DNA of 64,000 bases, from assembly GCF_010119225.1 (NCBI RefSeq), contig NZ_WNKF01000006.1, positions 186,001 to 250,000 of the forward strand, given 5' to 3'. Of this stretch, positions 8,830 to 18,026 are shown piece after piece. Each line of letters begins with the position of its first letter. The stretch's first letter is position 1. The translations under genes were made by a program, and so were the position numbers. The notes beneath the pieces were generated by a model, which saw nothing but the letters and a program-made list of their open reading frames with translations, was not told the origin of the DNA and ran no database searches. This stretch comes from Cyclobacterium roseum. GTDB taxonomy: Bacteria; Bacteroidota; Bacteroidia; Cytophagales; Cyclobacteriaceae.

Positions 8830-11800
8830 TTAAAAATTATACCCCAAAGTTACATAGAATCTTGTCTTTTCTATGGAGTAATTTCGAACAGGTCGTGCCG
8901 CGTCAAGCTTCACATAGTAATTTAACAGAACGGTTCGTATGCCCGCCCCATAGCTTTGCAACCATGGATTATTGAAATTATTTAGGGTAATGACAAATGG
9001 CGAACCTTCAGTATTGATTATTTCGGTATTTTGATCGTTTACCCTTTCCCAAGGTGCGGCATTGGTCCAGGCGGATCCGGCATCATAAAACCCTACTAAC
9101 TGAAAGTTTCTGATAAAATTTGAGGTAATATTTCCTCTGGAGAGGTAAGAAAATAAGGGAATCCGCAATTCGGAACTAAAGGTAATCACATTATTCCCCC
9201 TGATTTCATCGTAATCAAACCCTCGTAAGTCTACAAATTCAGCAAACAAAAGATCGGAATTTTCCACGCCCGACTCATTTCGGATTGGCGAAACTTCCGG
9301 TCGGTTGGTTGGCGGCTGATGAAACTGATTAAATAGCCAGTTATCCATCCCTCCTACCAGGTATTTTTGAGGGTTATTACCGAAGAAACTACCTACGTAC
9401 AGTCTTGTGGCCAGGGTAATGTTTTTATGTATTTTCTGATAATTACGAAGATCCAGGTAGGCATTTGTAAAGGAGCGTTCAACCATATTGAGCCCCTGAT
9501 AATGGACCATTCCTATTTTTCCTTTCAACCCCTGTTCCATGTAAAGTCCCAGCTGCCTGGTCTTATCCACCACTATTTCAGCTCTCCCCCCAGCATAATT
9601 GATATCCAGCCGGTTTTGAGGGCCGTCACTTCCCCTGAGAATGGAATCCGGGTTTAGGTTGAAATATTGACTTGTTGCTATAAAAGGGGCCAGACTCACG
9701 CGGGTACTAACCGACAAGGGATAAGAAACGCCAATCTCTGATTTAGAAAGAACGTATTTTTGGGAAGTGAGGTCGCCTTCTTCTCTTAAAATGGACCTTC
9801 GGTCAAATCTCCCCCTGATATCTAAACGGTATTTAAGGTATTCGTATTCAAAGTACAAATCGCTGCCGGACTGAAAATCCAGTGCCGTCATGACTCCTCC
9901 TTTTATCGAATGATTATCAAGAAGATCGGTCATTCGGCCATTCAGGTTGATGCCGAAACCTCTCAATGGATCCACCACAAAAGAGGTATTCAGGCTGGTA
10001 GTGATGAACTGAGGAATATAGTTCCTAGGACCCTGAACCCGCTTCACCATGTTCTGCTGCCGGAAGGCATCTAATATGTTACTTCTTCGTTCCTCCGGAG
10101 AGGTTTGTTCTTCCTCGGCGCGGGCCGACTCTTGCCCATAAAGATTTGGAATCGTGTCAAAGGTGTAATTATCCGTATCCAATCCATCTTCCCTTTCAAA
10201 CCGTAGCCGGTCAACATTGATGGCGGTAGTTTGCGCTTCGGTAGCTTCCGGCAGGCTGTCCTGGGGGATCGGTTCGCTGGCATCTGGTAGATTGCCTTCC
10301 TCAGCGGCTCCTCCGATCAATAAATCTTCCAGATTATCTACTGCAGCACTTGAGTCAGCTTCCGTCATTTCTGGGCTCGCGTTTTCTAATTCTACTGCCT
10401 CATTATCGTTAGTACCGACGGATTCTTCCGCCTCAAGATCTGATTCATCACCGCTTTCATCTTCCCGTTGAATTCTCCGGTTGGAGATCCGTTCGTTTAG
10501 CATTTTGGCTTGCTCCAACTGGATTCGGGGTGTACTGGGTGTAAACTGGTCCAGGTTTGGAAAGCTCTCCACAATCAATTTACTCTGACTCCCGTCTCTT
10601 ACCGCATAAGCCCATTTATTCGTTTGCAGATCATAATCAAAAGATTCCAGGCTTTTATTGAAGGCAGAAACCTGACTCGAAATCGAATTGCCTAAACCAA
10701 GCCGCATGATGTTGGTGATACCACTTTGCTCGCTGAGATGAAGAATCATCGTATTGTTAAGCTTTTTAGGCTGCAGGTTGATGTGGTTCAGGTTTGTCAA
10801 CCGATTTTCATAGGTACTGTCTCCAAGGTTCAGTTGGAATAGGTTGTAGTAGTCCGGTAAATGATGGACATCCATCACCCCTGTCATCAGACTATCCGGC
10901 AAATCCGTTTTGTTGGAGGAGTATATGATCGTGGAATCGTTCAGGAAAATGGGCGTTCGGTTATCAAAGATATCGTTTGTGATCCTTCTGCCCTGGCCGC
11001 GCATATTTAGGGTGTAAATATCGGTTTTTCCATTATTGATAGCGGAAAGTACCATGGTGCGGGAATCGGGAGCAAAATCCAGGTCAAGTATCTGGGTGAT
11101 GTTCCGCAAAAATATTTTATCCTGACTACTCCCATCAATGGCACGCATGCGCAAGGTGGTGACTCCTCTTTTGAAGGTTGCGATTACCAGGTTCAGCGTA
11201 TCTCTCCAGGCCAATGCAGGGGTCGTGTAATCTGCTTGCTGCTCGTAGGAGGCGTAACCTCCTCTAAGAATTACCCTTTCCCTGTTGCTAGAAAGGTTCC
11301 TGACCTTCACTTTGAATTTTCCTTCTACATTTTGAACGTAGGCCAGGTGTTTACCATCCGGGCTAAAACTCAAGCTGGAAAGGGCCCCGTATTTATTATT
11401 AGGAGTGGAAACCATGACATTACTTTCGTTAATGTCTTTAAAGTTTTGAAAAACTTCCTTGTTAATTCCGGAGTAAAAATCCCTCCACTCGTTTGTGAAA
11501 TCACGGAACCTTCTTCCCAGGGTATTGGAGATGCTGTTTTCTTCGTTTCGATTGATCCTACTTAGATTTAAGATACTGGAAATATACCTTCTCCCATACT
11601 TTTCTACAATGTAATTCCAGATCGACTGCCCTACCAGCCCGGCTTCCTTATCACGTAATTTAAAGAGCTTGGGATTTTCGTTGTCCCGAAGGTAATGCCT
11701 GACAAAATCATCCATTTCACGGCTCCATCCATAGGCCAGGTAGCGGGCGGCCCCATCAATAAACCAATCCGGAAAATTATTAATAAGATTAGCCTGAAAA

Positions 11801-12279
11801 GCATCAGAAATACTGGAACCGTACAGCATTTCTTCGATTATTATTTTTGATGTTTTGTAAAGTAACTCACTTTTAAAAGACTCCCAGGAGCCGGAATAGG
11901 CCACTTCGGCAAGCAGCTTACTGAAGAAAGTTTGACCATCTACGGTGTAGTTATTGTTGTTCAAATTTAAGTTACTTTCCAGTAATTCCTGATTCGAATT
12001 GTAAATAAATATTTTTGGCTTGGTATAGGCCACGTAGCCGATTGACTGAGTTAGTTCATCAAACTCTTCTTCCAAAAAATCGATGGCCATTCGGGCATTG
12101 GTTTGCCCGCCGTCGTAATAATAAACCTCAAAATTATTCGATGCGAAAAAGTACCAATCTTTTTCTTTATGCTGAACCCTGTTTTTTCCAAATCGTTCCT
12201 GATCAAATTGGGCCATTAGCGAACCGCCACAGCCACAAAAAACCAGTACCCAAATAAGTGCTAGATTTTTAAGTCTCAT
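8830..12279 (-). CDS. Large outer-membrane protein: degenerate gluzincin, TolB-like propeller and Omp85-like barrel
   Basis: An 1149-residue exported protein. It begins with a signal peptide ending around MAQ (residue 23). Residues about 30-270 resemble the peptidase MA/gluzincin region: PDWFIDGAARYLAYG (about 170-184) is the usual PxWFxEGxA-Y block, but no HExxH zinc motif precedes it, so catalysis is unlikely. Residues about 290-600 hold TolB-like propeller blades (LSFSPDGKHLAYV, LDFAPDSRTMVLS). An acidic Glu/Asp/Ser-rich linker (about 600-690) leads to a C-terminal barrel with Omp85-type marks: LRGFDYDE, GFYDAGSAW, GAGIRTVLLNYYVKLDAAR and a final aromatic strand GYNF. Related proteins in Bacteroidota are annotated as TolB-like or surface-antigen proteins. 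A role in outer-membrane assembly is inference. yicC is downstream in the same operon. Confidence 0.75.
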   Translation of the reverse strand: MRLKNLALIWVLVFCGCGGSLMAQFDQERFGKNRVQHKEKDWYFFASNNFEVYYYDGGQTNARMAIDFLEEEFDELTQSIGYVAYTKPKIFIYNSNQELLESNLNLNNNNYTVDGQTFFSKLLAEVAYSGSWESFKSELLYKTSKIIIEEMLYGSSISDAFQANLINNFPDWFIDGAARYLAYGWSREMDDFVRHYLRDNENPKLFKLRDKEAGLVGQSIWNYIVEKYGRRYISSILNLSRINRNEENSISNTLGRRFRDFTNEWRDFYSGINKEVFQNFKDINESNVMVSTPNNKYGALSSLSFSPDGKHLAYVQNVEGKFKVKVRNLSSNRERVILRGGYASYEQQADYTTPALAWRDTLNLVIATFKRGVTTLRMRAIDGSSQDKIFLRNITQILDLDFAPDSRTMVLSAINNGKTDIYTLNMRGQGRRITNDIFDNRTPIFLNDSTIIYSSNKTDLPDSLMTGVMDVHHLPDYYNLFQLNLGDSTYENRLTNLNHINLQPKKLNNTMILHLSEQSGITNIMRLGLGNSISSQVSAFNKSLESFDYDLQTNKWAYAVRDGSQSKLIVESFPNLDQFTPSTPRIQLEQAKMLNERISNRRIQREDESGDESDLEAEESVGTNDNEAVELENASPEMTEADSSAAVDNLEDLLIGGAAEEGNLPDASEPIPQDSLPEATEAQTTAINVDRLRFEREDGLDTDNYTFDTIPNLYGQESARAEEEQTSPEERRSNILDAFRQQNMVKRVQGPRNYIPQFITTSLNTSFVVDPLRGFGINLNGRMTDLLDNHSIKGGVMTALDFQSGSDLYFEYEYLKYRLDIRGRFDRRSILREEGDLTSQKYVLSKSEIGVSYPLSVSTRVSLAPFIATSQYFNLNPDSILRGSDGPQNRLDINYAGGRAEIVVDKTRQLGLYMEQGLKGKIGMVHYQGLNMVERSFTNAYLDLRNYQKIHKNITLATRLYVGSFFGNNPQKYLVGGMDNWLFNQFHQPPTNRPEVSPIRNESGVENSDLLFAEFVDLRGFDYDEIRGNNVITFSSELRIPLFSYLSRGNITSNFIRNFQLVGFYDAGSAWTNAAPWERVNDQNTEIINTEGSPFVITLNNFNNPWLQSYGAGIRTVLLNYYVKLDAARPVRNYSIEKTRFYVTLGYNF

Positions 12280-12309
12280 TTACTTGCCTTCCAATTATTT
12301 GCCAATATC

Positions 12310-13365
12310 TTAAATATACTTAAAAAAACGATTTATGTTCACTTCTTTTTGAGGTTCCTTTCCTGAAATTAAATATTCGGTCATTTCTTTACTAAAATAG
12401 GGAGCCAGGGAAACTCCCTTTGCCCCAAGCCCTCCAAACAGGAAAACGTTCTCTTTTTTGGGATGTCTTCCCATCACCGGTCGCCGGTCCCTCATTGCCG
12501 GCCGGATACCTACCTGATGATCAATAATCGCGGAGACCTCTATTGGGACCAGTTGTCGTAATTTATCCAGAATCTCACGCTTACCCGCGGCGGTTGGTTC
12601 CAGGTCTATCTCCCGGTTATTGTAAGTAGACCCCACCTTTCCGATCCCATTTCCCAAATCTATTCTGAAAACCCCTCTGTTGATTATTTCATGCGATTTA
12701 AATGCCTGCCTTACCGTCAATATTTCTCCCTTCACCGGGGTAAAAGGTACCCAGTTGTAAAAGGAGTTGTCTTTCACGCCGATCCCATTGCAGAAAACCA
12801 GTTTTGGGGCACGGATTTCCTGAAACTGCCAATTGCCGGAAGCATCTGCTGTCAATTGCGCTTCCGAAAAGCGGCCCTGGATCAGACTTCCCCTTTTCAA
12901 CAGCCAGGATCGGTAGCTTTCCAACATCTTTTTAATATCCAGGTAACCGGACGATTTGAGCAACAATCCCCCAAAAGGGTCACTCACCCCTGGAAAACCC
13001 GGCTCCCGTACTATTTTTCCGATATACCGGTCATACTGAGAATCTGCACTTTTGGACAGCCACTCGTTTTGCTCCTCGTAGGATATAAACGGCCGGTAGA
13101 TGCCGGTGGGATGCAGAAAGTTTTGGTTTAAGACGGTTTCCAATTCCCTGTAAAACGTTTCTATCTCGTCAAACAATATATCCGCCTGCCAGGTTTTTAC
13201 CATTTTTCTACCCGTTATGGGATTATAGAGTCCGGCAGCCACCTTACTGCTACTAGCGGGGCTACCATCGTCTACCAGGCAGACCTTAAACCCTGCCTTT
13301 ATCAGGCGGTAAGACAAAATACTACCCGCCAATCCCTGACCAATTAGTAAAAAATCAACTTCCAT
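12310..13365 (-). CDS. FAD-dependent oxidoreductase, DAO family
   Basis: A 351-residue flavoprotein of the D-amino-acid/glycine oxidase (DAO) superfamily, related to the FAD domain of MnmC and to glycine oxidase ThiO. The FAD-binding motif G9-x-G11-xx-G14 (LIGQGLAG) is at the N-terminus, followed by the AAGLYNPITGRK substrate-side motif. The C-terminal RPAMRDRRPVMGRHP and FGGLGAKGVSLAPY blocks bind the cofactor's isoalloxazine side. The RxAMRDRxPVxG pattern is most like MnmC-type enzymes, but no methyltransferase domain is fused, so the substrate is unknown. It is divergent from the MBL gene and sits 30 bases upstream of the large outer-membrane protein gene, possibly cotranscribed. Confidence 0.82.
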   Translation of the reverse strand: MEVDFLLIGQGLAGSILSYRLIKAGFKVCLVDDGSPASSSKVAAGLYNPITGRKMVKTWQADILFDEIETFYRELETVLNQNFLHPTGIYRPFISYEEQNEWLSKSADSQYDRYIGKIVREPGFPGVSDPFGGLLLKSSGYLDIKKMLESYRSWLLKRGSLIQGRFSEAQLTADASGNWQFQEIRAPKLVFCNGIGVKDNSFYNWVPFTPVKGEILTVRQAFKSHEIINRGVFRIDLGNGIGKVGSTYNNREIDLEPTAAGKREILDKLRQLVPIEVSAIIDHQVGIRPAMRDRRPVMGRHPKKENVFLFGGLGAKGVSLAPYFSKEMTEYLISGKEPQKEVNINRFFKYI

Positions 13366-13421
13366 AGTCTAAATTAACGCATTCTTTGTTATTTTGAACT
13401 TGAATTTCAAACGATTTTACC

Positions 13422-14075
13422 ATGTTACAGATTAAGTCATTCACATTCAATCCATTTGCCGAAAATACCTACCTGGTTTATGATGACAGTAAGGAAGCAT
13501 TGATCATAGATCCGGGATGTTATGAGAAACAAGAAAAAGGCGAATTGTTTGACTTTATTTCCAAAAATGGCTTGACACCGGTCAAATTGCTGAATACCCA
13601 TTGCCACATTGACCATGTACTGGGCAATGCCTTCGTTAAAAGCACCTATGACATTCCATTGTGGTATCATCAGGAGGAAGAGGCGATCCTTAAAGCGGTA
13701 AGTAGTTATGCTCCGAACTATGGATTTGCCCAATACCAGGAAAGTAAAGCAGACCATTACATTCGGGAAGGTGAGTATATCAAGTTTGGAAATTCCCAGT
13801 TACTTTCCTTATGGGTGCCCGGTCACTCTCCGGGGCACTTGGTATTCTATCACCAGGAATCGGCAACCTGTATCGGAGGAGATGCGCTTTTTAAAGGAAG
13901 CATTGGTCGTACCGATCTCCCGGGAGGTCATCACGAAACCCTGATTCAAGCGATCCGGCAAAAACTCTTCGCATTGCCGGATGAGGTAGTGGTCCACCCC
14001 GGGCACGGTCCCCAAACAACCATTGGTGAAGAAAAGGAAACCAATCCATTCGTAGGCAAAACAGCATCCTCTTGA
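13422..14075 (+). CDS. MBL-fold metallo-hydrolase, glyoxalase II-like
   Basis: A 217-residue zinc hydrolase of the metallo-beta-lactamase fold. The metal-binding motif THCHIDH supplies H60, H62, D64 and H65; later ligands are in GHSPGH, the GDALF aspartate and HPGHGPQT. The short length, without the glyoxalase II C-terminal helical domain, matches the YcbL-like group, which hydrolyses thioesters such as S-lactoylglutathione in some bacteria; the true substrate here is not known. It is the first gene of the pssA-porU-porV operon, and its stop overlaps the pssA start by four bases. Confidence 0.88.
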   Translation: MLQIKSFTFNPFAENTYLVYDDSKEALIIDPGCYEKQEKGELFDFISKNGLTPVKLLNTHCHIDHVLGNAFVKSTYDIPLWYHQEEEAILKAVSSYAPNYGFAQYQESKADHYIREGEYIKFGNSQLLSLWVPGHSPGHLVFYHQESATCIGGDALFKGSIGRTDLPGGHHETLIQAIRQKLFALPDEVVVHPGHGPQTTIGEEKETNPFVGKTASS

Positions 14076-14776
14076 ACCTAACCAAACACATCCCGAACCT
14101 GATCACATGTTTGAATCTTTTAGCCGGAATGGTGGGGATTCACTACGTCATGGTGAACGGTGCCGTTTATGGTTTTTACTTTATTTTGGCAGCAGCCATT
14201 TTCGATTTTTTCGATGGATTTGCGGCGCGAATGCTTGGCGTACATAGTGAGATTGGCAAACAACTGGATTCCCTTGCTGACTTGGTTACCTTTGGGGTAC
14301 TGCCTTCTTTTATTGTCTTTATGCTGATCCAATCCTCGGAAGGACCGGCATATTTACCATACATTGGATTTTTGATCGGGATCCAGTCTGCCTTACGGCT
14401 TGCCAAATTCAATATTGATGAGCGGCAAACCGATCGGTTCATTGGCTTGCCCACACCGGCTAATGCGCTGTTTTTTTCCACTCTCCCGTTGATGGGCCAG
14501 GAAATGGGAATTTTAGCAGGAATCTGGAACAATCCGTGGGTACTTTCAGCCTTAACACTTATTTTTTCGTACCTATTGACTGCGGAGCTACCCCTGCTGG
14601 CATTGAAATTCAAGCATTTTGGTTGGAACCAAAACGAATCCCGCTACCTAATGCTGCTAATTTCACTGGCGGGAATCATTATTTGGGGATGGGCAGGCAT
14701 TCCCATAGCGGTGGTTTCCTATATATTCCTGTCCCTAATTAGTAATCGACTGGAAAAAAATGAGGGGGAAACGTAA
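14072..14776 (+). CDS. pssA: CDP-diacylglycerol--serine O-phosphatidyltransferase
   Basis: PssA joins CDP-diacylglycerol and L-serine to make phosphatidylserine, the precursor of phosphatidylethanolamine, in the inner membrane. The complete CDP-alcohol phosphotransferase signature is visible: D48-G49-xx-A52-R53-x8-G62-xxx-D66-xxx-D70. The rest of the 234 residues form about six to eight hydrophobic segments, as in the short membrane-bound PssA type. The start is TTG, overlapping the upstream stop (TTGA); this frame keeps the normal KHIPNLITCLNLLAG N-terminus. Its last 17 bases overlap porU. Confidence 0.93.
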   Translation: MNLTKHIPNLITCLNLLAGMVGIHYVMVNGAVYGFYFILAAAIFDFFDGFAARMLGVHSEIGKQLDSLADLVTFGVLPSFIVFMLIQSSEGPAYLPYIGFLIGIQSALRLAKFNIDERQTDRFIGLPTPANALFFSTLPLMGQEMGILAGIWNNPWVLSALTLIFSYLLTAELPLLALKFKHFGWNQNESRYLMLLISLAGIIIWGWAGIPIAVVSYIFLSLISNRLEKNEGET

Positions 14777-17700
14777 CTTTTCCGTGCGCAGGTGTAGGGA
14801 ATTTTTAATGGGCTTATTCCTCCTATTCCTTGCCGGTCCTCTCATTTCTCAGCAAGAGTTTAAAATCCCCATCGTTTCGGAAGGCATTTACCGGCTTTCG
14901 CAGGATCAGGCCAGTGCCTGGGGCCTGGGTAACCTGAACGAAATTTCACTTTATGGGGAAGCCGGATCCCTGCCTCAAAAACTAGATAGCAGTCTGTTTC
15001 ATTCGAAGGAAGTGCCTCAAAAAAAGATAGGTAATCACCTTTATTTCTTTCTGGGACAGGCCGATTGGATTCGTTTGGAAAATGGTAAAGCCCAATTGGA
15101 AACCAATCCCTATACCGATACTTTACACTACCTAATCCGGACGGGAAAGCCTCCGGAAAATCCGGTGCGGAGTATTCCTGAAGAAGCGGTAACTCCGGTA
15201 CAGCAGATCTGGAATGAATCCCTGATTCAATACCAGGTTTATAAATCGGAAGAATACAACCTGCTGACTTCCGGAAGGTCCTGGTATGGCTTGCGTACTT
15301 TTAACAATGGGACCCAGACCATCACCTTTCCGCTACCGGAAACCCTACCGGATGGGCAGGTAGCTATTCGTGCCAGGATGATGGCGCAATCCTTTGGCGA
15401 AAGCCGGATTCAGTTCAGATCCCGTGGGGAAGCCTTAGGGGAGCTTTTGATCCCCTCTATCCCCGACAGTCGCTATGCCGTCAAAGGCAAAGAGGCCATA
15501 TTTGAATCAGCTGTGCCCCTTACAGAAACGAACGAAAACTTCTCACTCCGCTTTACCTATACGACCACAAATCCAAACGGAGCAGGCTATCTAAAAGACC
15601 TGCTGGTTGGCTATCCCTATGCGCCCGCGGCCCTACCGGCAGGTATTTTCTACAACTTATCTGAAAATGCCACCTTGATTTCCGAAAATCTGCATACCGT
15701 TTGGGATGTCAGTGACTTTCATCATGTAACAGCACTCGGATCGGATCAGTCCATCATCACCACCGCCAAAAAATTAGCCGTTTTTGACCCTGAGCAGGTT
15801 CCCGAAATTCCCAAACCCATAGCCATCAACTCGCAATCCGGACTGCCATCCGGTTTTCCCGAGTTAATCATCATAAGCGCCCCCTCACTTCTTTCCCAGG
15901 CAGAAAGATTAGCCCGGTTTAAAAATGCGCATGGGACTACTACTGAAGTAGTCTTATCCCAGACCCTTTACGATAGCTTTGGCTATGGTAATCCCGACAT
16001 TACCAGTATCCGCAATTTCCTGGCGTTTCAGTGGCAGGTAGGGGGAAACCTCAAACACGTCCTCTTCTTTGGGAAAGGAAGTTTTGATTACAAACATAGA
16101 TTAGGAGGAAGACCCAACCTGGTCCCCACCTACAGTTCAAGAAGCAGCCTGGATCCCCTGACCACCTTTGGGTCAGACGACTATTTTGGATTTCTGGCAA
16201 TGGGTAAAGGTCAATGGGAGGAGTCCAATGCGGGCGACCACGAACTGGACATAGGTGTCGGCAGAATACCGGCCATCAGCCCTGCAGAAGCGGCAATAGC
16301 CGTGGACAAAATCATTCAGTATAGCGAGGCTCCCGCTGGTGCCTGGAAAAGAAAACTACTGTTTGTCGCAGACGACGGGGACCAAAATATTCACTTACGA
16401 GATGCCGAAAGGCACGCAACCTATTTGCATAAAACCCATCCCGAGTTTGAGCTCAGAAAATTATACCTGGATACGTTTGAAAAGAACCCATCCGAAACCA
16501 CCCTTCCTGAGGCCAAAAGTGAGTTGGAAGACCATATAAACGCCGGACTATTACTAGTTAATTACGTAGGTCATGGCAATGAACTGACCTGGGCGGCCGA
16601 GGAGATTTTTACGGTGCCCGACATTGGTGACTGGCCCGAAAACAGGCGCTATCCGGTTTTTATCACGGCCACCTGTGAGTTTGGAAGGCACGACAGCCCC
16701 TTCTTACGGTCAGGGGCTGAAGAACTGCTGTTTGCCAAAAACAAAGGGGCCATTGCAGTATTATCCACAGGGAGACCCGTATTCAGCAGCATCAACTATG
16801 CCTTGAACAAAGCCTTTATTGAAGCGATTTTCGATGAAGGAGGAACCCTATCCTTGGGAGATGTTTTCAAAAAAACCAAGAACGAAAGCCTTTCCGGGGC
16901 TTTAAACCGGAATTTTTCCCTTTTGGGTGACCCATCCTTACGATTGGCCATTCCGCAATTGAAAGCGATGACCACTTCCCTGAAAAATCTCCAAACGGGA
17001 TTCGAAACCGACACCCTTTCCGGATTGCAGCGGATCCAATACCAGGGAGAAATCCAGGACCCGCTGACCGGAGCCCTGATTCCCGGCTTTGATGGAACCT
17101 TTGAAATCCGCATCGAAAATGAACCGAAAACCATAGAAACGCTAGGGAATGAAAGCCCGGCTACCACCTTCCTGGACTACCACCAGCCTTTGTTCAGCGG
17201 CACCGGAAGGGTCGCTGAGGGACGATTTGAAGGAGAACTTTTTTTGGGAAACGGGGGATTGCATGAAGAGGGGATTAGTGGAAAAATCAAGCTTTTCGCA
17301 AGGGATGATGAGCGGTCACGGGAGGCCTTTGGCGGGTCCGAGATTCCCTTACAATCCGGAAACAGTGACTTGCCCCAGGATCGCAGCGGTCCGGAAATAG
17401 AAGTGTTTTTATTTGACAGTTTGGAAACGAGGCAATTGATACCTACCACACAGAGTCCAATCTGGATTTATCTGTCCGATGACACGGGTGTGGATTTGGG
17501 TAATCCCGAAGGCATCACCTTAAAAATCAATGAAAATGACCCCGTTTCCCTTAGGGATTATTATCAAGCCCGTTCCGGAAATTATCGGCAAGGATACCTT
17601 AAGTTCCTCATTGACGATTTGATGGAAGGTATGAATACGTTGGAGATTAATGCCATTGATCCCCTGGGAAACACCTCCACTAGAACCCTTCAAGTGAGGG

Positions 17701-18026
17701 TAGAAGGCAGTATCAGGCTGAAGGTAGACAGCGTCCACTCCTTCCCCAACCCGGCTTCGGATGTCGTTCATTTTCTTATTTCCCATAACCGCCCGGGAGA
17801 AAATTTGCTTTTACACTTACGCATATTTTCTTTGTCAGGACGTGAAATATTTTCATTGGAGCGGCGTTTTCCAAAAGCCGAACGGTTTTTAACAGACATT
17901 CAATGGATATTTTTACAAAGCAAAACCAAATATCCGGCAAAAGGAACTTATCTTTACCAAATAGAACTCTTTTCTGAAGGAGACGGCACTTCGGGAAATA
18001 TAGGAGGCAAAATTATTATTCAATGA
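14760..18026 (+). CDS. porU: PorU, type IX secretion sortase
   Basis: PorU is the cell-surface C25-family cysteine protease that removes the C-terminal signal of type IX cargo and joins the cargo to A-LPS. The 1088 residues have an N-terminal hydrophobic signal (about 13-30), a beta-rich N-domain, the C25 domain (about 360-720) and a C-terminal signal-like domain starting near the FPNPASD motif (about residue 995) and ending in KGTYLYQIELF and GGKIIIQ. The catalytic histidine is His605 in VNYVGHGNE and the nucleophile Cys639 in ITATCEFGRHDSPF. PorU is known to keep its own C-terminal domain. porV follows with an ATGA overlap, the usual gene order. Confidence 0.95.
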   Translation: MRGKRNFSVRRCREFLMGLFLLFLAGPLISQQEFKIPIVSEGIYRLSQDQASAWGLGNLNEISLYGEAGSLPQKLDSSLFHSKEVPQKKIGNHLYFFLGQADWIRLENGKAQLETNPYTDTLHYLIRTGKPPENPVRSIPEEAVTPVQQIWNESLIQYQVYKSEEYNLLTSGRSWYGLRTFNNGTQTITFPLPETLPDGQVAIRARMMAQSFGESRIQFRSRGEALGELLIPSIPDSRYAVKGKEAIFESAVPLTETNENFSLRFTYTTTNPNGAGYLKDLLVGYPYAPAALPAGIFYNLSENATLISENLHTVWDVSDFHHVTALGSDQSIITTAKKLAVFDPEQVPEIPKPIAINSQSGLPSGFPELIIISAPSLLSQAERLARFKNAHGTTTEVVLSQTLYDSFGYGNPDITSIRNFLAFQWQVGGNLKHVLFFGKGSFDYKHRLGGRPNLVPTYSSRSSLDPLTTFGSDDYFGFLAMGKGQWEESNAGDHELDIGVGRIPAISPAEAAIAVDKIIQYSEAPAGAWKRKLLFVADDGDQNIHLRDAERHATYLHKTHPEFELRKLYLDTFEKNPSETTLPEAKSELEDHINAGLLLVNYVGHGNELTWAAEEIFTVPDIGDWPENRRYPVFITATCEFGRHDSPFLRSGAEELLFAKNKGAIAVLSTGRPVFSSINYALNKAFIEAIFDEGGTLSLGDVFKKTKNESLSGALNRNFSLLGDPSLRLAIPQLKAMTTSLKNLQTGFETDTLSGLQRIQYQGEIQDPLTGALIPGFDGTFEIRIENEPKTIETLGNESPATTFLDYHQPLFSGTGRVAEGRFEGELFLGNGGLHEEGISGKIKLFARDDERSREAFGGSEIPLQSGNSDLPQDRSGPEIEVFLFDSLETRQLIPTTQSPIWIYLSDDTGVDLGNPEGITLKINENDPVSLRDYYQARSGNYRQGYLKFLIDDLMEGMNTLEINAIDPLGNTSTRTLQVRVEGSIRLKVDSVHSFPNPASDVVHFLISHNRPGENLLLHLRIFSLSGREIFSLERRFPKAERFLTDIQWIFLQSKTKYPAKGTYLYQIELFSEGDGTSGNIGGKIIIQ

